This document shows, one piece after another, positions 1-8,287 of a stretch of 39,565 bases of DNA; positions within the stretch are counted from its first letter, which is position 1; the number at the start of each line of letters is the position of its first letter. The DNA comes from JBLHKS01 sp047620505 (lineage in GTDB: Bacteria; Verrucomicrobiota; Verrucomicrobiia; Verrucomicrobiales; DEV007). The DNA is taken from positions 1-39,565 of the forward strand of contig JBLHKS010000049.1 in assembly GCA_047620505.1 (NCBI GenBank). The letters run 5' to 3'. Below the pieces are notes generated by a model. The model was not told the origin of the DNA. It did no database searches and saw only the letters and a program-made list of their open reading frames with translations. The translations under genes and the position numbers were made by a program.

Positions 1-298
1 AACGCTCTACGACGCCTGCGCCAACACCGTGCTCCAGGCGATGGCAACTGGCCTACCGGCAATCGTATCCTCGCGTGACGGTGCCAGCGATTTCATCGAA
101 GACCGCAAGACCGGAATTCGCTTGGAAAATCCGGAAGATCGCGAAGAACTGCTCGCCAGAGTTCGCCAGATTCTGGATTCAACCCCTGAAGAGAGACTTC
201 GGGTTGGCGCGAACGCTCGCCAGCGAATCGCGCATCAAACCTGGAGCCAACACGTTCAGGATTGGCTGGAGCTGATCGACCGGTTGGGATCGAGTTAG
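1..298 (+). CDS. GT4-type glycosyltransferase, C-terminal fragment
   Basis: The reading frame is open from base 2 to the TAG at 296-298, so the gene starts before the window. The first visible residues are Thr-Leu-Tyr-Asp-Ala-Cys, and the GTG at 29 is an internal Val codon. The segment NTVLQAMATGLPAIVSS followed by Arg-Asp-Gly-Ala matches the donor-nucleotide-binding end of GT-B fold, family 4 glycosyltransferases, whose usual form is E-A-M-A-x-G-x-P-V-V; here Gln replaces the usual Glu before Ala-Met. A helical tail of about 50 residues follows, as in the family. It would transfer a sugar from an activated donor during glycan or exopolysaccharide synthesis; the acceptor cannot be told. It converges on the next gene with only 7 bp between stops. 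Confidence 0.8.
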   Translation, partial: TLYDACANTVLQAMATGLPAIVSSRDGASDFIEDRKTGIRLENPEDREELLARVRQILDSTPEERLRVGANARQRIAHQTWSQHVQDWLELIDRLGSS

Positions 299-305
299 AA
301 TTCGC

Positions 306-3278
306 CTATTTAAACATAGGATCATCCGGATCTCCGCCCGAAATCAAGTAGGCAAGCAGATCAAGCACATCCTGTTCCTCTAAAGTGTTGATCAGCCCAG
401 GTGGCATCATAGAAATCGGCGATGGCTTGGCGTCCTTGAGCTTCTTTCGGTCAACGTTAGTCGTCCCACTGGGATTATACATATCCGTATTCACCATGAT
501 CTTGTCGCCGTTGAGATTCATCACACGGCCAATCACCATTGAACCGTCCTCCATCGTAAAGATCATTTGACCGTACTGATCGCTGATTTCTTTGCTCGGC
601 TCGATGATCGATTCCAACAAGTCGTTCGGGCTGAATTTCCCACCCGCGCTGGTGAGGCCCGGGCCAATCGCGCCGCCTTCCTGGCCAAATCGATGACAGG
701 CAAAACAACCGACAGTGCCAAAAACATTCCGGCCATTGGTAAAATCGCGGTTTCCTTCCAAGCCAACATTTATAACACTAACAAAGTCGTCGACCGTCCA
801 CTGCTTGACGAATTCACGCGGCTTGGCGGTAAATTGCGGCCCCTTTGATTCTGCCTTCTTCTCGATAATCGGCTTCAACGCAGCGACTTCCGCTGGAGTT
901 AGCTGGGCCACGGCGTCTTTTTTGATCTCTTCGATAAAATTGCTGAAGGACGCACCACCACGATAGGTCTGAGCCCTGACAAACCACTCAAAGTAGCGTT
1001 CGCGCAGTTCCGGCGTCCAGCCCACTTTGCTGAGCCGAATATTCTTCGCCAGCGCGATTTGCTCTTCTTGAGTTGGAGCCTCATCCAGTTGTTCTACTAT
1101 TTTGCGCGTTGCTTCCGGATCGCCGAGATAGGCGAGGAGTTCGCTCAGCTCGATGTTCTCTTCTGAAGTCTGACCGGGGAACAACCGCCCGAGCTGCTCC
1201 AGCGCGACTGCCTTAGCGATCGGTATTTCCGCCTGTCGCACAAAAGCCAATTTATAAGCACGAAGCAGATCCAATTTTTGTTGATGAGTCAGTTTTGCGT
1301 AATCAAATCGGACTAGCGCTTCAACAATTACCATCTGTTGATCTTCGCCAAGGCGCGCCAGAGCGATCAACGCGGCCAGGGCGGCTTGCGGATCCTTCTC
1401 GCCAGGAACCCGGGCCTGCCAGGAATTGACCGGCTGATGTTCAATTGCTGTCCGAGCAGCGTAGCGAATCGCGCGGTCCTGACTTGAAAGATGCGGCCAT
1501 GCCGTTGTGACCGCCTTTTCGTCTTGAATCCCGTGGAAAACTTCGAGCGTACGCCGCAACTCGCGTGCTTCTTCGCCGTCAGCCGACAAAGGAGCCGGTT
1601 CGGTCGAATCGCTACCCTCATAGGAAACTCGATAGAGCCCTGACTGAACCCGCCGTCCGCCAATCGCAACGTACATCGCCCCGTCAATCGGGCTGATCAC
1701 CAGGTCTGTCAGCGGCAACGGCTGAGCGGCCATGAATTCCTCAACTTCCCCCGTGTAGCTCGCGCCATCCGGCTTTAGATGAACGGCGTACATTTTACCA
1801 TAACTCCAATCGCAAATGAAGAACGCCTCTTGGTATTTTGCTGGAAATTTAGCGCCATAGCCGAAGACAACGCCTGTTGGCGATCCCGGGCCGATGTTGA
1901 CGACTTTGCCGAAACTATCCGAATAATATTCTGGAAATTTCGCCGAGCCATTGCGCCAGCCGAACTCGGCTCCGCTGATCACGTGATTTACGCGCGTGGG
2001 CCGATACCAGGGCGTATTCAAATCCCACTCCATATCGGCGTCGAAGGAAAATAGCTCGCCGTGCCGATTGAAGCCCGCGTCGTATTCGTTTCTGAATCCA
2101 GTGCAGACGATTTCCCAAGTTTGCCCGTCTTTGTCCGTCTTCGCAATCCAACCACGCGGCGCTTCGGCACCTTTCATGAAGCCACGGCCGTAAACGCGGG
2201 GCAACAATGTGTCCTCGCCCCAGGCTTCGGGCACGCGAGAAACATTGTAGTTTTCAGGAAGCGCCGTCTGATTTCCACAAACTATATAGAGAGATTCACC
2301 GTCCGGCCCTAACACAACCGCGTGGGGCCCGTGCTCGCCGCCTTGCTCTTCGAATTTCTTGAGCATCTCTACTTTGTCTAACACGTCGTCCGAATTCGTA
2401 TCGGTAACGCGATACAATCCACGACCGCCGTGCTCGCCTGTGTTCAGAACCGCGTAGAGCGAATCATGCGCCCAGAGCAAGCCATGCGCACCGCCAAGAT
2501 CGACAGGGCCCTTCTCAATTTCGCCTTGCGCCAGAGTTTGGCCGCTTGGTGGCGGCGTAACGCGATAGAGCAATCCGTACTGATCGGAAACGTAAAGCCG
2601 GCCCTTGCCATCGATCGTCATCGCGACCCACGAGCCTTGAACATCTTTCGGAACCGAATAGAGCAGCTCCGCCTTGAATCCCTCGGGCAAGCGAATTTGA
2701 CCGACTTGAGTCGCCTGCGGTTCTCTGAAATTCGTGTTTGCGAGAGCGGCCGCCGTGATGATTTCCCTTGGCGGAGTTCCGGCCGCGTTCAGTTTCGTCG
2801 CAGCGGCCCAGTCCGCGTTGAATCCCGGATTCATCCAGCCCTGCGCGGCTTTTGCGCTCGCCTGCCAGTTCTCATCCGTCACGAGAATCACAGTTTCGGC
2901 GGCAGACTTCAGTTCGATCAGCCCGATGAATCCCGCCGATCCCTGATTATTCTTCGCTCGGGCCGTGACTACGTTTTTTGCGCCTTTGCGAACGCTGTCG
3001 GTCACGATCTCCATATCGATTTTCTCCCAAGTCGAGTCCGTCGCTCCTCGCCCGACCCGCTTGCCGTTGATGTGAAGCTCGTATCCGTCATCGCCGGTCG
3101 CCGAAACGACTGCCCGCGTCAGGTCAGCTGGCGCATCAAATTCAAAGCGAAGATGAGCAACCCGGTCTTCCGGATTGGCGGTCCAGATCCAGTGCGGCTC
3201 CGCCGTTTGAGCGCCAGCAGCTGCTGGAATGAGAAGAACGGCGGCTGCGAATAGGGCGAGATGATTTTTCGAGACCAT
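306..3278 (-). CDS. PVC-type membrane dehydrogenase / heme-binding protein with C-terminal CxxCH domain
   Basis: This is a large exported protein of about 990 residues. A signal peptide (MVSKNH, then a hydrophobic stretch ending Ala-Gly-Ala-Gln) leads into a galactose-binding-like beta domain (about 35-150). A six-bladed glucose/sorbosone-dehydrogenase-like propeller follows (about 200-560, beginning Leu-Pro-Glu-Gly-Phe), then a helical HEAT-like region, and a C-terminal heme-binding domain with CFACH about 130 residues from the end. This is the PVC 'putative membrane-bound dehydrogenase / heme-binding' architecture, thought to oxidise sugars or related compounds outside the cytoplasm; the substrate is unknown. 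The ORF can also begin at a GTG at 3299; I prefer the ATG at 3278 because it directly precedes a normal signal peptide, although neither start has a clear Shine-Dalgarno. A paralogue lies at 9829-12687. Confidence 0.87.
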   Translation of the reverse strand: MVSKNHLALFAAAVLLIPAAAGAQTAEPHWIWTANPEDRVAHLRFEFDAPADLTRAVVSATGDDGYELHINGKRVGRGATDSTWEKIDMEIVTDSVRKGAKNVVTARAKNNQGSAGFIGLIELKSAAETVILVTDENWQASAKAAQGWMNPGFNADWAAATKLNAAGTPPREIITAAALANTNFREPQATQVGQIRLPEGFKAELLYSVPKDVQGSWVAMTIDGKGRLYVSDQYGLLYRVTPPPSGQTLAQGEIEKGPVDLGGAHGLLWAHDSLYAVLNTGEHGGRGLYRVTDTNSDDVLDKVEMLKKFEEQGGEHGPHAVVLGPDGESLYIVCGNQTALPENYNVSRVPEAWGEDTLLPRVYGRGFMKGAEAPRGWIAKTDKDGQTWEIVCTGFRNEYDAGFNRHGELFSFDADMEWDLNTPWYRPTRVNHVISGAEFGWRNGSAKFPEYYSDSFGKVVNIGPGSPTGVVFGYGAKFPAKYQEAFFICDWSYGKMYAVHLKPDGASYTGEVEEFMAAQPLPLTDLVISPIDGAMYVAIGGRRVQSGLYRVSYEGSDSTEPAPLSADGEEARELRRTLEVFHGIQDEKAVTTAWPHLSSQDRAIRYAARTAIEHQPVNSWQARVPGEKDPQAALAALIALARLGEDQQMVIVEALVRFDYAKLTHQQKLDLLRAYKLAFVRQAEIPIAKAVALEQLGRLFPGQTSEENIELSELLAYLGDPEATRKIVEQLDEAPTQEEQIALAKNIRLSKVGWTPELRERYFEWFVRAQTYRGGASFSNFIEEIKKDAVAQLTPAEVAALKPIIEKKAESKGPQFTAKPREFVKQWTVDDFVSVINVGLEGNRDFTNGRNVFGTVGCFACHRFGQEGGAIGPGLTSAGGKFSPNDLLESIIEPSKEISDQYGQMIFTMEDGSMVIGRVMNLNGDKIMVNTDMYNPSGTTNVDRKKLKDAKPSPISMMPPGLINTLEEQDVLDLLAYLISGGDPDDPMFK
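3215..3226. repeat. CAGCAGCTGCTG palindrome, copy 1
   Basis: Perfect copy, extended to the 14-bp palindrome CCAGCAGCTGCTGG (3214-3227). It encodes Pro-Ala-Ala-Ala-Gly in the signal peptide of the heme-binding protein on the minus strand (Ala frame). Confidence 0.9.
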
Positions 3279-3378
3279 GGCCAGGAGATTATCTCTCACC
3301 TATCGACTGTCAATCTCGGTGCCAACGATGGTCGCTTGGGCTTGACCGCGAAAAACGGAGGCCCGAAGTAAAGGGATC

Positions 3379-4434
3379 ATGAATCCATTCAAGATCATTG
3401 CGCCTCTCGTGCTCCTCGCTTCTTGCGGCGCGCTCGCAGAAAATCCGACCGTTCGGGTTGAAAATGTCCGCCGCGTTTTTCACAACGGCGAGCACAACGC
3501 CTTCACGGATTTGATCCGCTGGAAGGACCAGTTCTGGCTCACTTTCCGAAGTTGCCCGGGCGGTCACGGCGTAAATCGCGCTGCGTCGATCATCATTCTC
3601 AACAGCGCGGACGGTCAAACCTGGGAGCAGGTTCATCAATTCTCGGTCCCGGATCGCGACACGCGGGATCCGCATTTTCTGAGCTTCAAAGGAGAGCTAT
3701 TCGTTTACACCGGGACCTGGTGGTCTGGCGTCGATGGCGTTCTACCACGAGAGCAGTATGAAATTAACAAGCATCTTGGCTATGCCGTTCGCACCGCTGA
3801 CGGCAAGGCGTGGGGCGAGCCCGAGCAGCTCGAAGGAACCTACGGCCACTACATTTGGCGGGCGACAACAGACGGGAAATTGATTTACCTCTGTGCTCGC
3901 CGAAAACAAAACTATACCGAAACCGAAAGCGGCGCTGGCGGAGCGAAAGTCATGGAAGGCGCTCTGTTGGAAAGTGAGGACGGAATCAACTGGCGCTTCC
4001 GATCGCTGTTTCAAGAGACAAAAGGGAATGAAACCGCGTTCCAGTTTCAGGACGACGGCACGTTGCTCGCTTTGAGCCGCGAAGAAGGCGACTCCTCGAA
4101 ACTTGCGCGATCGAAGCCGCCTCACAACCAATGGGATCGCTCGAATATTCCATTCTACATCGGCGGCCCGCTTCTCGCGAAATGGGACAAACGCTGGGTC
4201 GTAGGTGGTCGGCGAACGACGGCCAACGGACCGAAAACAACGCTTTATTGGTTAGCAAACGACGAGCTGACCGATTTTGCGGAGCTGCCAAGCGGCGGTG
4301 ACAATTCGTATCCGGGATTCGTAGAGCTCGACAAAAATCACGCCCTCGTTTCCTGGTATTCGAGCCATGAGAAGGATGAAAACGGCAAAACAATCACCGC
4401 GATCTACCTCGCAGACCTCGTGATCGGAGAGTGA
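3379..4434 (+). CDS. Secreted sialidase-like (BNR-repeat) glycoside hydrolase family protein
   Basis: The 351-residue product begins with a signal peptide; Leu-Ala-Ser-Cys at residues 13-16 could be a lipobox, otherwise cleavage after Ala-Leu-Ala fits. The body resembles the exo-alpha-sialidase/BNR propeller superfamily: repeated segments such as SADGQTWEQV, a TADGKAWGEPEQ block and an ESEDGINWRF block act as degenerate Asp-box repeats (S-x-D-x-G-x-x-W). Known relatives cleave terminal sialic acids or other sugars, or only bind glycans, so the substrate is uncertain. The ATG is preceded by AAAGGG, a usable ribosome binding site. The gene is divergent from the heme-binding protein across about 80-100 bp that must hold both promoters. 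Confidence 0.75.
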   Translation: MNPFKIIAPLVLLASCGALAENPTVRVENVRRVFHNGEHNAFTDLIRWKDQFWLTFRSCPGGHGVNRAASIIILNSADGQTWEQVHQFSVPDRDTRDPHFLSFKGELFVYTGTWWSGVDGVLPREQYEINKHLGYAVRTADGKAWGEPEQLEGTYGHYIWRATTDGKLIYLCARRKQNYTETESGAGGAKVMEGALLESEDGINWRFRSLFQETKGNETAFQFQDDGTLLALSREEGDSSKLARSKPPHNQWDRSNIPFYIGGPLLAKWDKRWVVGGRRTTANGPKTTLYWLANDELTDFAELPSGGDNSYPGFVELDKNHALVSWYSSHEKDENGKTITAIYLADLVIGE

Positions 4435-4491
4435 AACCGATCTTTCAGTTGCGAAGCGTCCGCTTCTCCGGTTGATACGAATTTACAACTC

Positions 4492-6030
4492 ATGGGCAAG
4501 CCTCATCCAATCGGAAAAGTCTATCTAGTCGGTGCCGGACCCGGCGACCTCGGTCTCATCACGCTCAAAGGACGCGAATGCATCGAAATTGCAGACGTGG
4601 TCGTTTACGACTATCTGTCGAACAAACAAATGCTCGCTTGGGCTAAGCCGGAAGCGAAGCTGATTTACGCTGGAAAGAAGGCCAAATATCACACTCTGAG
4701 CCAGAAAGGGATCAACGATCTGTTGGTCGAATTGGCCGAGGAGGGCAACACCGTCTGCCGGCTCAAGGGCGGCGATCCGATGATTTTCGGACGCGGCGGC
4801 GAGGAAGCACAGGAACTTGAGCAGGCCGGAATTCCGTTCGAAATCGTCCCCGGAATCAGTTCAGCGATCGCCGGTCCGATCTACGCAGGAATCCCGGTTA
4901 CCCACCGAGATCACTGCAGCATGCTCACGATTTTCACGGGCCACGAAGACCCAACGAAGACCGAATCGTCGATCGATTACGCGAAACTGGCGAAGCTCGA
5001 TGGGACGAAAGTGATGCTCATGGGCGTCGAGCGGGTTCGCTCCGTTACCGAGCAGCTGCTGGAACACGGAATGGACGCCAACACGCCCGTCGGCCTCGTT
5101 CGCTGGGCGACGACAGGCGCGCAGGAATCGATAACCGGCGAGCTGAACAACATCGCAGACAAGATCGAAGCTGCGAATTTCAAATCCCCGGCCGTCGCTG
5201 TTTTCGGCGGAGTCGTCACTTTGCGCGACCAGATCAATTGGTTTGAAAAGAAGCCGCTTTTTGGCAAACGAGTTGTGGTTACCCGAACTCGAAAACAAGC
5301 AGGAGAGCTCAGCAAACGCTTAGCAGATCTCGGTGCCGATGTCTTCGAGCTTCCAACGATCAAGATCGAGCCGCCGAAGGATATGATGAGCTTCGGCAAA
5401 TTGGTTCAGGACGCCCACACTTACGACTGGCTGATTTTCACAAGCCCGAACGGCGTCGAGGCGTTCTGCGAAATGTTTTACAAGCTCTACACCGACGCTC
5501 GGGAGATCGGCGGAGTCAGGATCGCGGCGATCGGGCCTGGCACTGCGGCTAAGCTCAAAGAATACCGCTTCGCGACCGATTTGATGCCCGAAACATCGGT
5601 CGCCGAATCGCTTCTGGAAACATTGGAGGAGGGAGTCGGAACTCTCGACAACCTCAAGATGCTTTGGGTCAAAGCGGAAGTGACGCGCGAGGTACTTTCG
5701 CAGCATCTGAAGAAAAAGGGCGTGATTCTGGATGAGGCGATCGCCTACCGAACGGTCGCGGAATCGAACGACAACGCGGGCGCGATCGAGCGCTTCAAAG
5801 ACGAAGGCGCAGACGTGATCACGTTCACGAGTTCGTCCACAGTTGAGCATTTTCTGGAATTGAAGCTGCCGCTCCCGGAGCGTCTCAAGATCGCGTCGAT
5901 CGGGCCGATCACTTCGCGGACTCTGAAAACACACGGGCTTTACGTCGATGTCGAGGCGGAGAAACACGACATCCCAGGGCTTGTGAATTCGGTGATCGAG
6001 CTGTGCGCTCAGAAGCCGCCTGAAGATTGA
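4492..6030 (+). CDS. cobA-hemD: Fused uroporphyrinogen-III C-methyltransferase / uroporphyrinogen-III synthase
   Basis: The 512-residue bifunctional cytoplasmic enzyme has two domains. Residues 1 to about 245 are the SUMT methyltransferase: the SAM-binding motif VGAGPGD near the N terminus, CRLKGGDPMIFGRGGEE near residue 85-100, and the conserved PVTHRD. It adds two methyl groups to uroporphyrinogen III on the way to siroheme or cobalamin. Residues about 258-512 are the HemD synthase, which cyclises hydroxymethylbilane; the start is marked by GKRVVVTRTRKQAGEL and the middle by FTSPNGVEAF. Fusions of this type are common in bacteria. No other tetrapyrrole gene is visible nearby. No clear Shine-Dalgarno precedes the ATG. 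The many cytochrome-like proteins in the window would add to heme demand, but a link is only inference. Confidence 0.95.
   Translation: MGKPHPIGKVYLVGAGPGDLGLITLKGRECIEIADVVVYDYLSNKQMLAWAKPEAKLIYAGKKAKYHTLSQKGINDLLVELAEEGNTVCRLKGGDPMIFGRGGEEAQELEQAGIPFEIVPGISSAIAGPIYAGIPVTHRDHCSMLTIFTGHEDPTKTESSIDYAKLAKLDGTKVMLMGVERVRSVTEQLLEHGMDANTPVGLVRWATTGAQESITGELNNIADKIEAANFKSPAVAVFGGVVTLRDQINWFEKKPLFGKRVVVTRTRKQAGELSKRLADLGADVFELPTIKIEPPKDMMSFGKLVQDAHTYDWLIFTSPNGVEAFCEMFYKLYTDAREIGGVRIAAIGPGTAAKLKEYRFATDLMPETSVAESLLETLEEGVGTLDNLKMLWVKAEVTREVLSQHLKKKGVILDEAIAYRTVAESNDNAGAIERFKDEGADVITFTSSSTVEHFLELKLPLPERLKIASIGPITSRTLKTHGLYVDVEAEKHDIPGLVNSVIELCAQKPPED
5050..5061. repeat. Near-copy of the palindrome (1 mismatch)
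   Basis: GAGCAGCTGCTG, differing at the first base. It encodes Glu-Gln-Leu-Leu in the methyltransferase domain; the inner AGCAGCTGCT is intact. Confidence 0.6.
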
Positions 6031-6062
6031 CAAATTAAGGTCTTTTGTGGCGTAGTCGATTC

Positions 6063-6434
6063 ATGCGCTTGCTTGTGATTTTTCTATTCTTGTCAGGATT
6101 CGCAAAGGCGGCTGACGAGGAGCCTCCGCGGCGAATGCAGGATTATCTGAAATGGGCGCGGGCGGCCGAAGCGACGGAAGAGCGGATCCGGCGTCTTGAG
6201 ACGTTCTGGAACGAGTATCTTCCGAGCGAGCAAGGCGGCTCCAATTCCGAAAGACCAAGTTACGGAGACGCGACCCACATCTTCGCAGTCTGGGGCTGCG
6301 CCTGGGATCTTGTCAGAGCCTACGTCGACACAGGTGAAAAAGAAAAGAGTCACCAGATGTTGGATTGGCTTCAGATGTACGATTCGAGATCCCAGTTGAA
6401 AATGCCGCCAAAGACAACTGAAGGAGAGCGCTGA
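6063..6434 (+). CDS. Small secreted protein of unknown function
   Basis: I chose the ATG at 6063 because it starts a clean signal peptide (MRLLVIFLFLSGFAKA, cleavage before Ala-Asp-Glu-Glu); an in-frame TTG at 6045 adds six residues with no benefit. The 123-residue product is largely helical, with many Glu, Arg and Trp residues and no cysteine pair or metal motif I recognise. It lies 32 bp downstream of cobA-hemD on the same strand and may be co-transcribed. I do not recognise the family. Confidence 0.6.
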   Translation: MRLLVIFLFLSGFAKAADEEPPRRMQDYLKWARAAEATEERIRRLETFWNEYLPSEQGGSNSERPSYGDATHIFAVWGCAWDLVRAYVDTGEKEKSHQMLDWLQMYDSRSQLKMPPKTTEGER

Positions 6435-6484
6435 CGGAGCCAATTTGGATCGACACGCCACGCGTCGGCACGCACACTTGAGGT

Positions 6485-7687
6485 ATGATCACTCGAATCA
6501 TCCTTTCGCTTCTTCTTTTCGCCGTCCCTGCTTTTGCACAGGATTCACCTGTCAAAATCAACTCGGCTGACTATCCAAATCTCCAAGCCGCATTCGACGC
6601 AGTCCCCGAATCTGGCGGGATCGTCCACCTAGCAGCTGCTCGCTACGAAATCACCGAACCGCTCATCGTCCGCACGCCGGAAACCCGACTCGAAGGCGCA
6701 GGTGCGTCGACTCACATCGTCAATTTAAACGAAGAAGGGAAGCCGGCTCTGCACATCCGGCCTGACGCCTACGCTGAGAATCAGAAGACTCGACTGTGGC
6801 GAGTTCAGCTCGGAAACTTCCGAATCAGCGGCAACGAAAAGTCCGGCGACGGAGTTCTCGCGGAAGGAATCCAGGAAATCTTCATCCACGGTCTATCGGT
6901 CGATCACAACGGCCGCCACGGAATCAACCTGACCGATTGCTACGAAGACCCGCGTGTCGCCGATTCGATTCTGACCTACAACGCGGAAGCCGGATTGAAC
7001 ATTCTTCATGGTCACGACATCGTTGTTAACGCCAACCACTTTGAGGAAAATCTCGACGGCCTGCGCTGCATCGACGGCTTCAATCTGACCTGCAACGCGA
7101 ACAACTTCGATGACCATCTTCAACACGGGATTGTGATCGAAAACACCTACGGCTCAGTTGCAACGGGCAACATGATCGAGGAGTGCAACGGCATCGCGAT
7201 CATCCTCGATCGCGACTGCTACGGAATCACTTTGAGCGCCAACGTAATCGCTCACGACATGGGCGGTGGGATCGATCTGCGTGACGCCTCCGGCTGCTCG
7301 GTGAGCGCGAACACTTTCGTTCTCGTTCACAAATTCGGCATCCGCGTCAGCGAAGATAGCAGCCGGATCGCAGTGAGCGGAAATAACTTTTCCAACAGCT
7401 ACACCGGTGCGGGCGAGCACCGAAGAAAACTGGAGCACGAATTAGCGATTCAGCTCGATGTCGGTGCGGGTGTCGTCCTGGAAGGGACCGAAGATGTCGT
7501 CGTCAGCGGAAACATTTTTGCGGGTGTCGACGGCAAAGCAGTGTCGTGTGAGGGCGAGTGCAAACGTATTTCGGTTACCGGAAACATCGTCACGGATTTC
7601 GGACGACGGCAGGAAGTCGACGTCGCAATCGACGAGCCAGGCGACGACGCCAGCATCGTCAAAGACAACATCGTGAGCCGACCCTGA
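6485..7687 (+). CDS. Secreted right-handed parallel beta-helix repeat protein
   Basis: The 400-residue protein has a signal peptide (MITRIILSLLLFAVPAFA, then Gln-Asp) followed by the pectate-lyase-3/NosD-like start 'YPNLQAAFDAVPESGG', which builds the first coil. The rest is a ladder of about a dozen PbH1-type coils of 22-26 residues with the recurring pattern V-x-x-N-x-hydrophobic (for example ILTYNAEAGLNI, VNANHFEENLDGL, VSANTFVLVHKFGIRV, VSGNIFAGVDGKAV). Such folds are found in polysaccharide lyases and epimerases, and the sulfatases and sialidase-like protein around it fit a carbohydrate role, but I see no family-specific catalytic signature. Its stop abuts the stop of the convergent methyltransferase gene with no intervening base. 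Confidence 0.82.
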   Translation: MITRIILSLLLFAVPAFAQDSPVKINSADYPNLQAAFDAVPESGGIVHLAAARYEITEPLIVRTPETRLEGAGASTHIVNLNEEGKPALHIRPDAYAENQKTRLWRVQLGNFRISGNEKSGDGVLAEGIQEIFIHGLSVDHNGRHGINLTDCYEDPRVADSILTYNAEAGLNILHGHDIVVNANHFEENLDGLRCIDGFNLTCNANNFDDHLQHGIVIENTYGSVATGNMIEECNGIAIILDRDCYGITLSANVIAHDMGGGIDLRDASGCSVSANTFVLVHKFGIRVSEDSSRIAVSGNNFSNSYTGAGEHRRKLEHELAIQLDVGAGVVLEGTEDVVVSGNIFAGVDGKAVSCEGECKRISVTGNIVTDFGRRQEVDVAIDEPGDDASIVKDNIVSRP

Positions 7688-8287
7688 CTAACCGCGCAGA
7701 CGCATCAGGATCACCCGTTCGCGGCCCTCCCGGCCCGAGTAAGCTCGTTCTGGAGTCCACGATTCGAGGATTTCGAATTCCGGCGAAAACCGGCGCTCCA
7801 ATTCCTCGATGCTCGAACCGTACGGCGGCTCATCGGCTCCTTCGGCATGCTCCTCATCGTAGGGATTCAGATAGAAAACTCCCAGCAGCTGCCCGCTTGG
7901 CTTCAACGCGCGTTTCGCCGCTTGAACATAGGCATCGCGCAAATTTGGATCGATCGCGCAGAAACAGGTGTGCTCCCAGATCCAGTCGCAGGTTCCAACC
8001 AATTCATCTGAAAGGTTAAACCAGTCACCCACGAGAAACTTTTCCGAGCTTGCCTTTGGAAACTCGTCCGCGCTTTCTACGGCAGTCGGGGCAACGTCTA
8101 ATCCAATCACCTCCGCCTCCAGATTCGCTGCCGCGATCGCCCTGACATCGTGGCCAAGTCCGCAGCCAGGCGCAATCACTCGACCGCCCAACGATTGCCG
8201 GGCAAGAAAATCGACTAACGCCGGAGAAGGCGCGCCTTTGTCCCAAGGTGTATCCTCATCGAGGTAATGCTGTTCCCAGTCGCTCAT
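7688..8287 (-). CDS. TPMT-family SAM-dependent methyltransferase
   Basis: The 199-residue cytoplasmic enzyme starts with W-x-x-x-Y and 'DTPWDKGAPSPAL', typical of the thiopurine S-methyltransferase/chalcogen methyltransferase family. Motif I is VIAPGCGLGHDV (about 37-48), followed by the acidic residue of GLDVAP that holds the SAM ribose, and WEHTCFCAIDP as motif IV region. Relatives methylate thiols, thiocyanate, selenium or tellurium compounds; the substrate here is unknown. Its ATG overlaps the TGA of the upstream sulfatase (ATGA at 8284-8287), so the two are translationally coupled. That pairing is odd, unless it handles sulfur compounds; this is speculation. Confidence 0.85.
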   Translation of the reverse strand: MSDWEQHYLDEDTPWDKGAPSPALVDFLARQSLGGRVIAPGCGLGHDVRAIAAANLEAEVIGLDVAPTAVESADEFPKASSEKFLVGDWFNLSDELVGTCDWIWEHTCFCAIDPNLRDAYVQAAKRALKPSGQLLGVFYLNPYDEEHAEGADEPPYGSSIEELERRFSPEFEILESWTPERAYSGREGRERVILMRLRG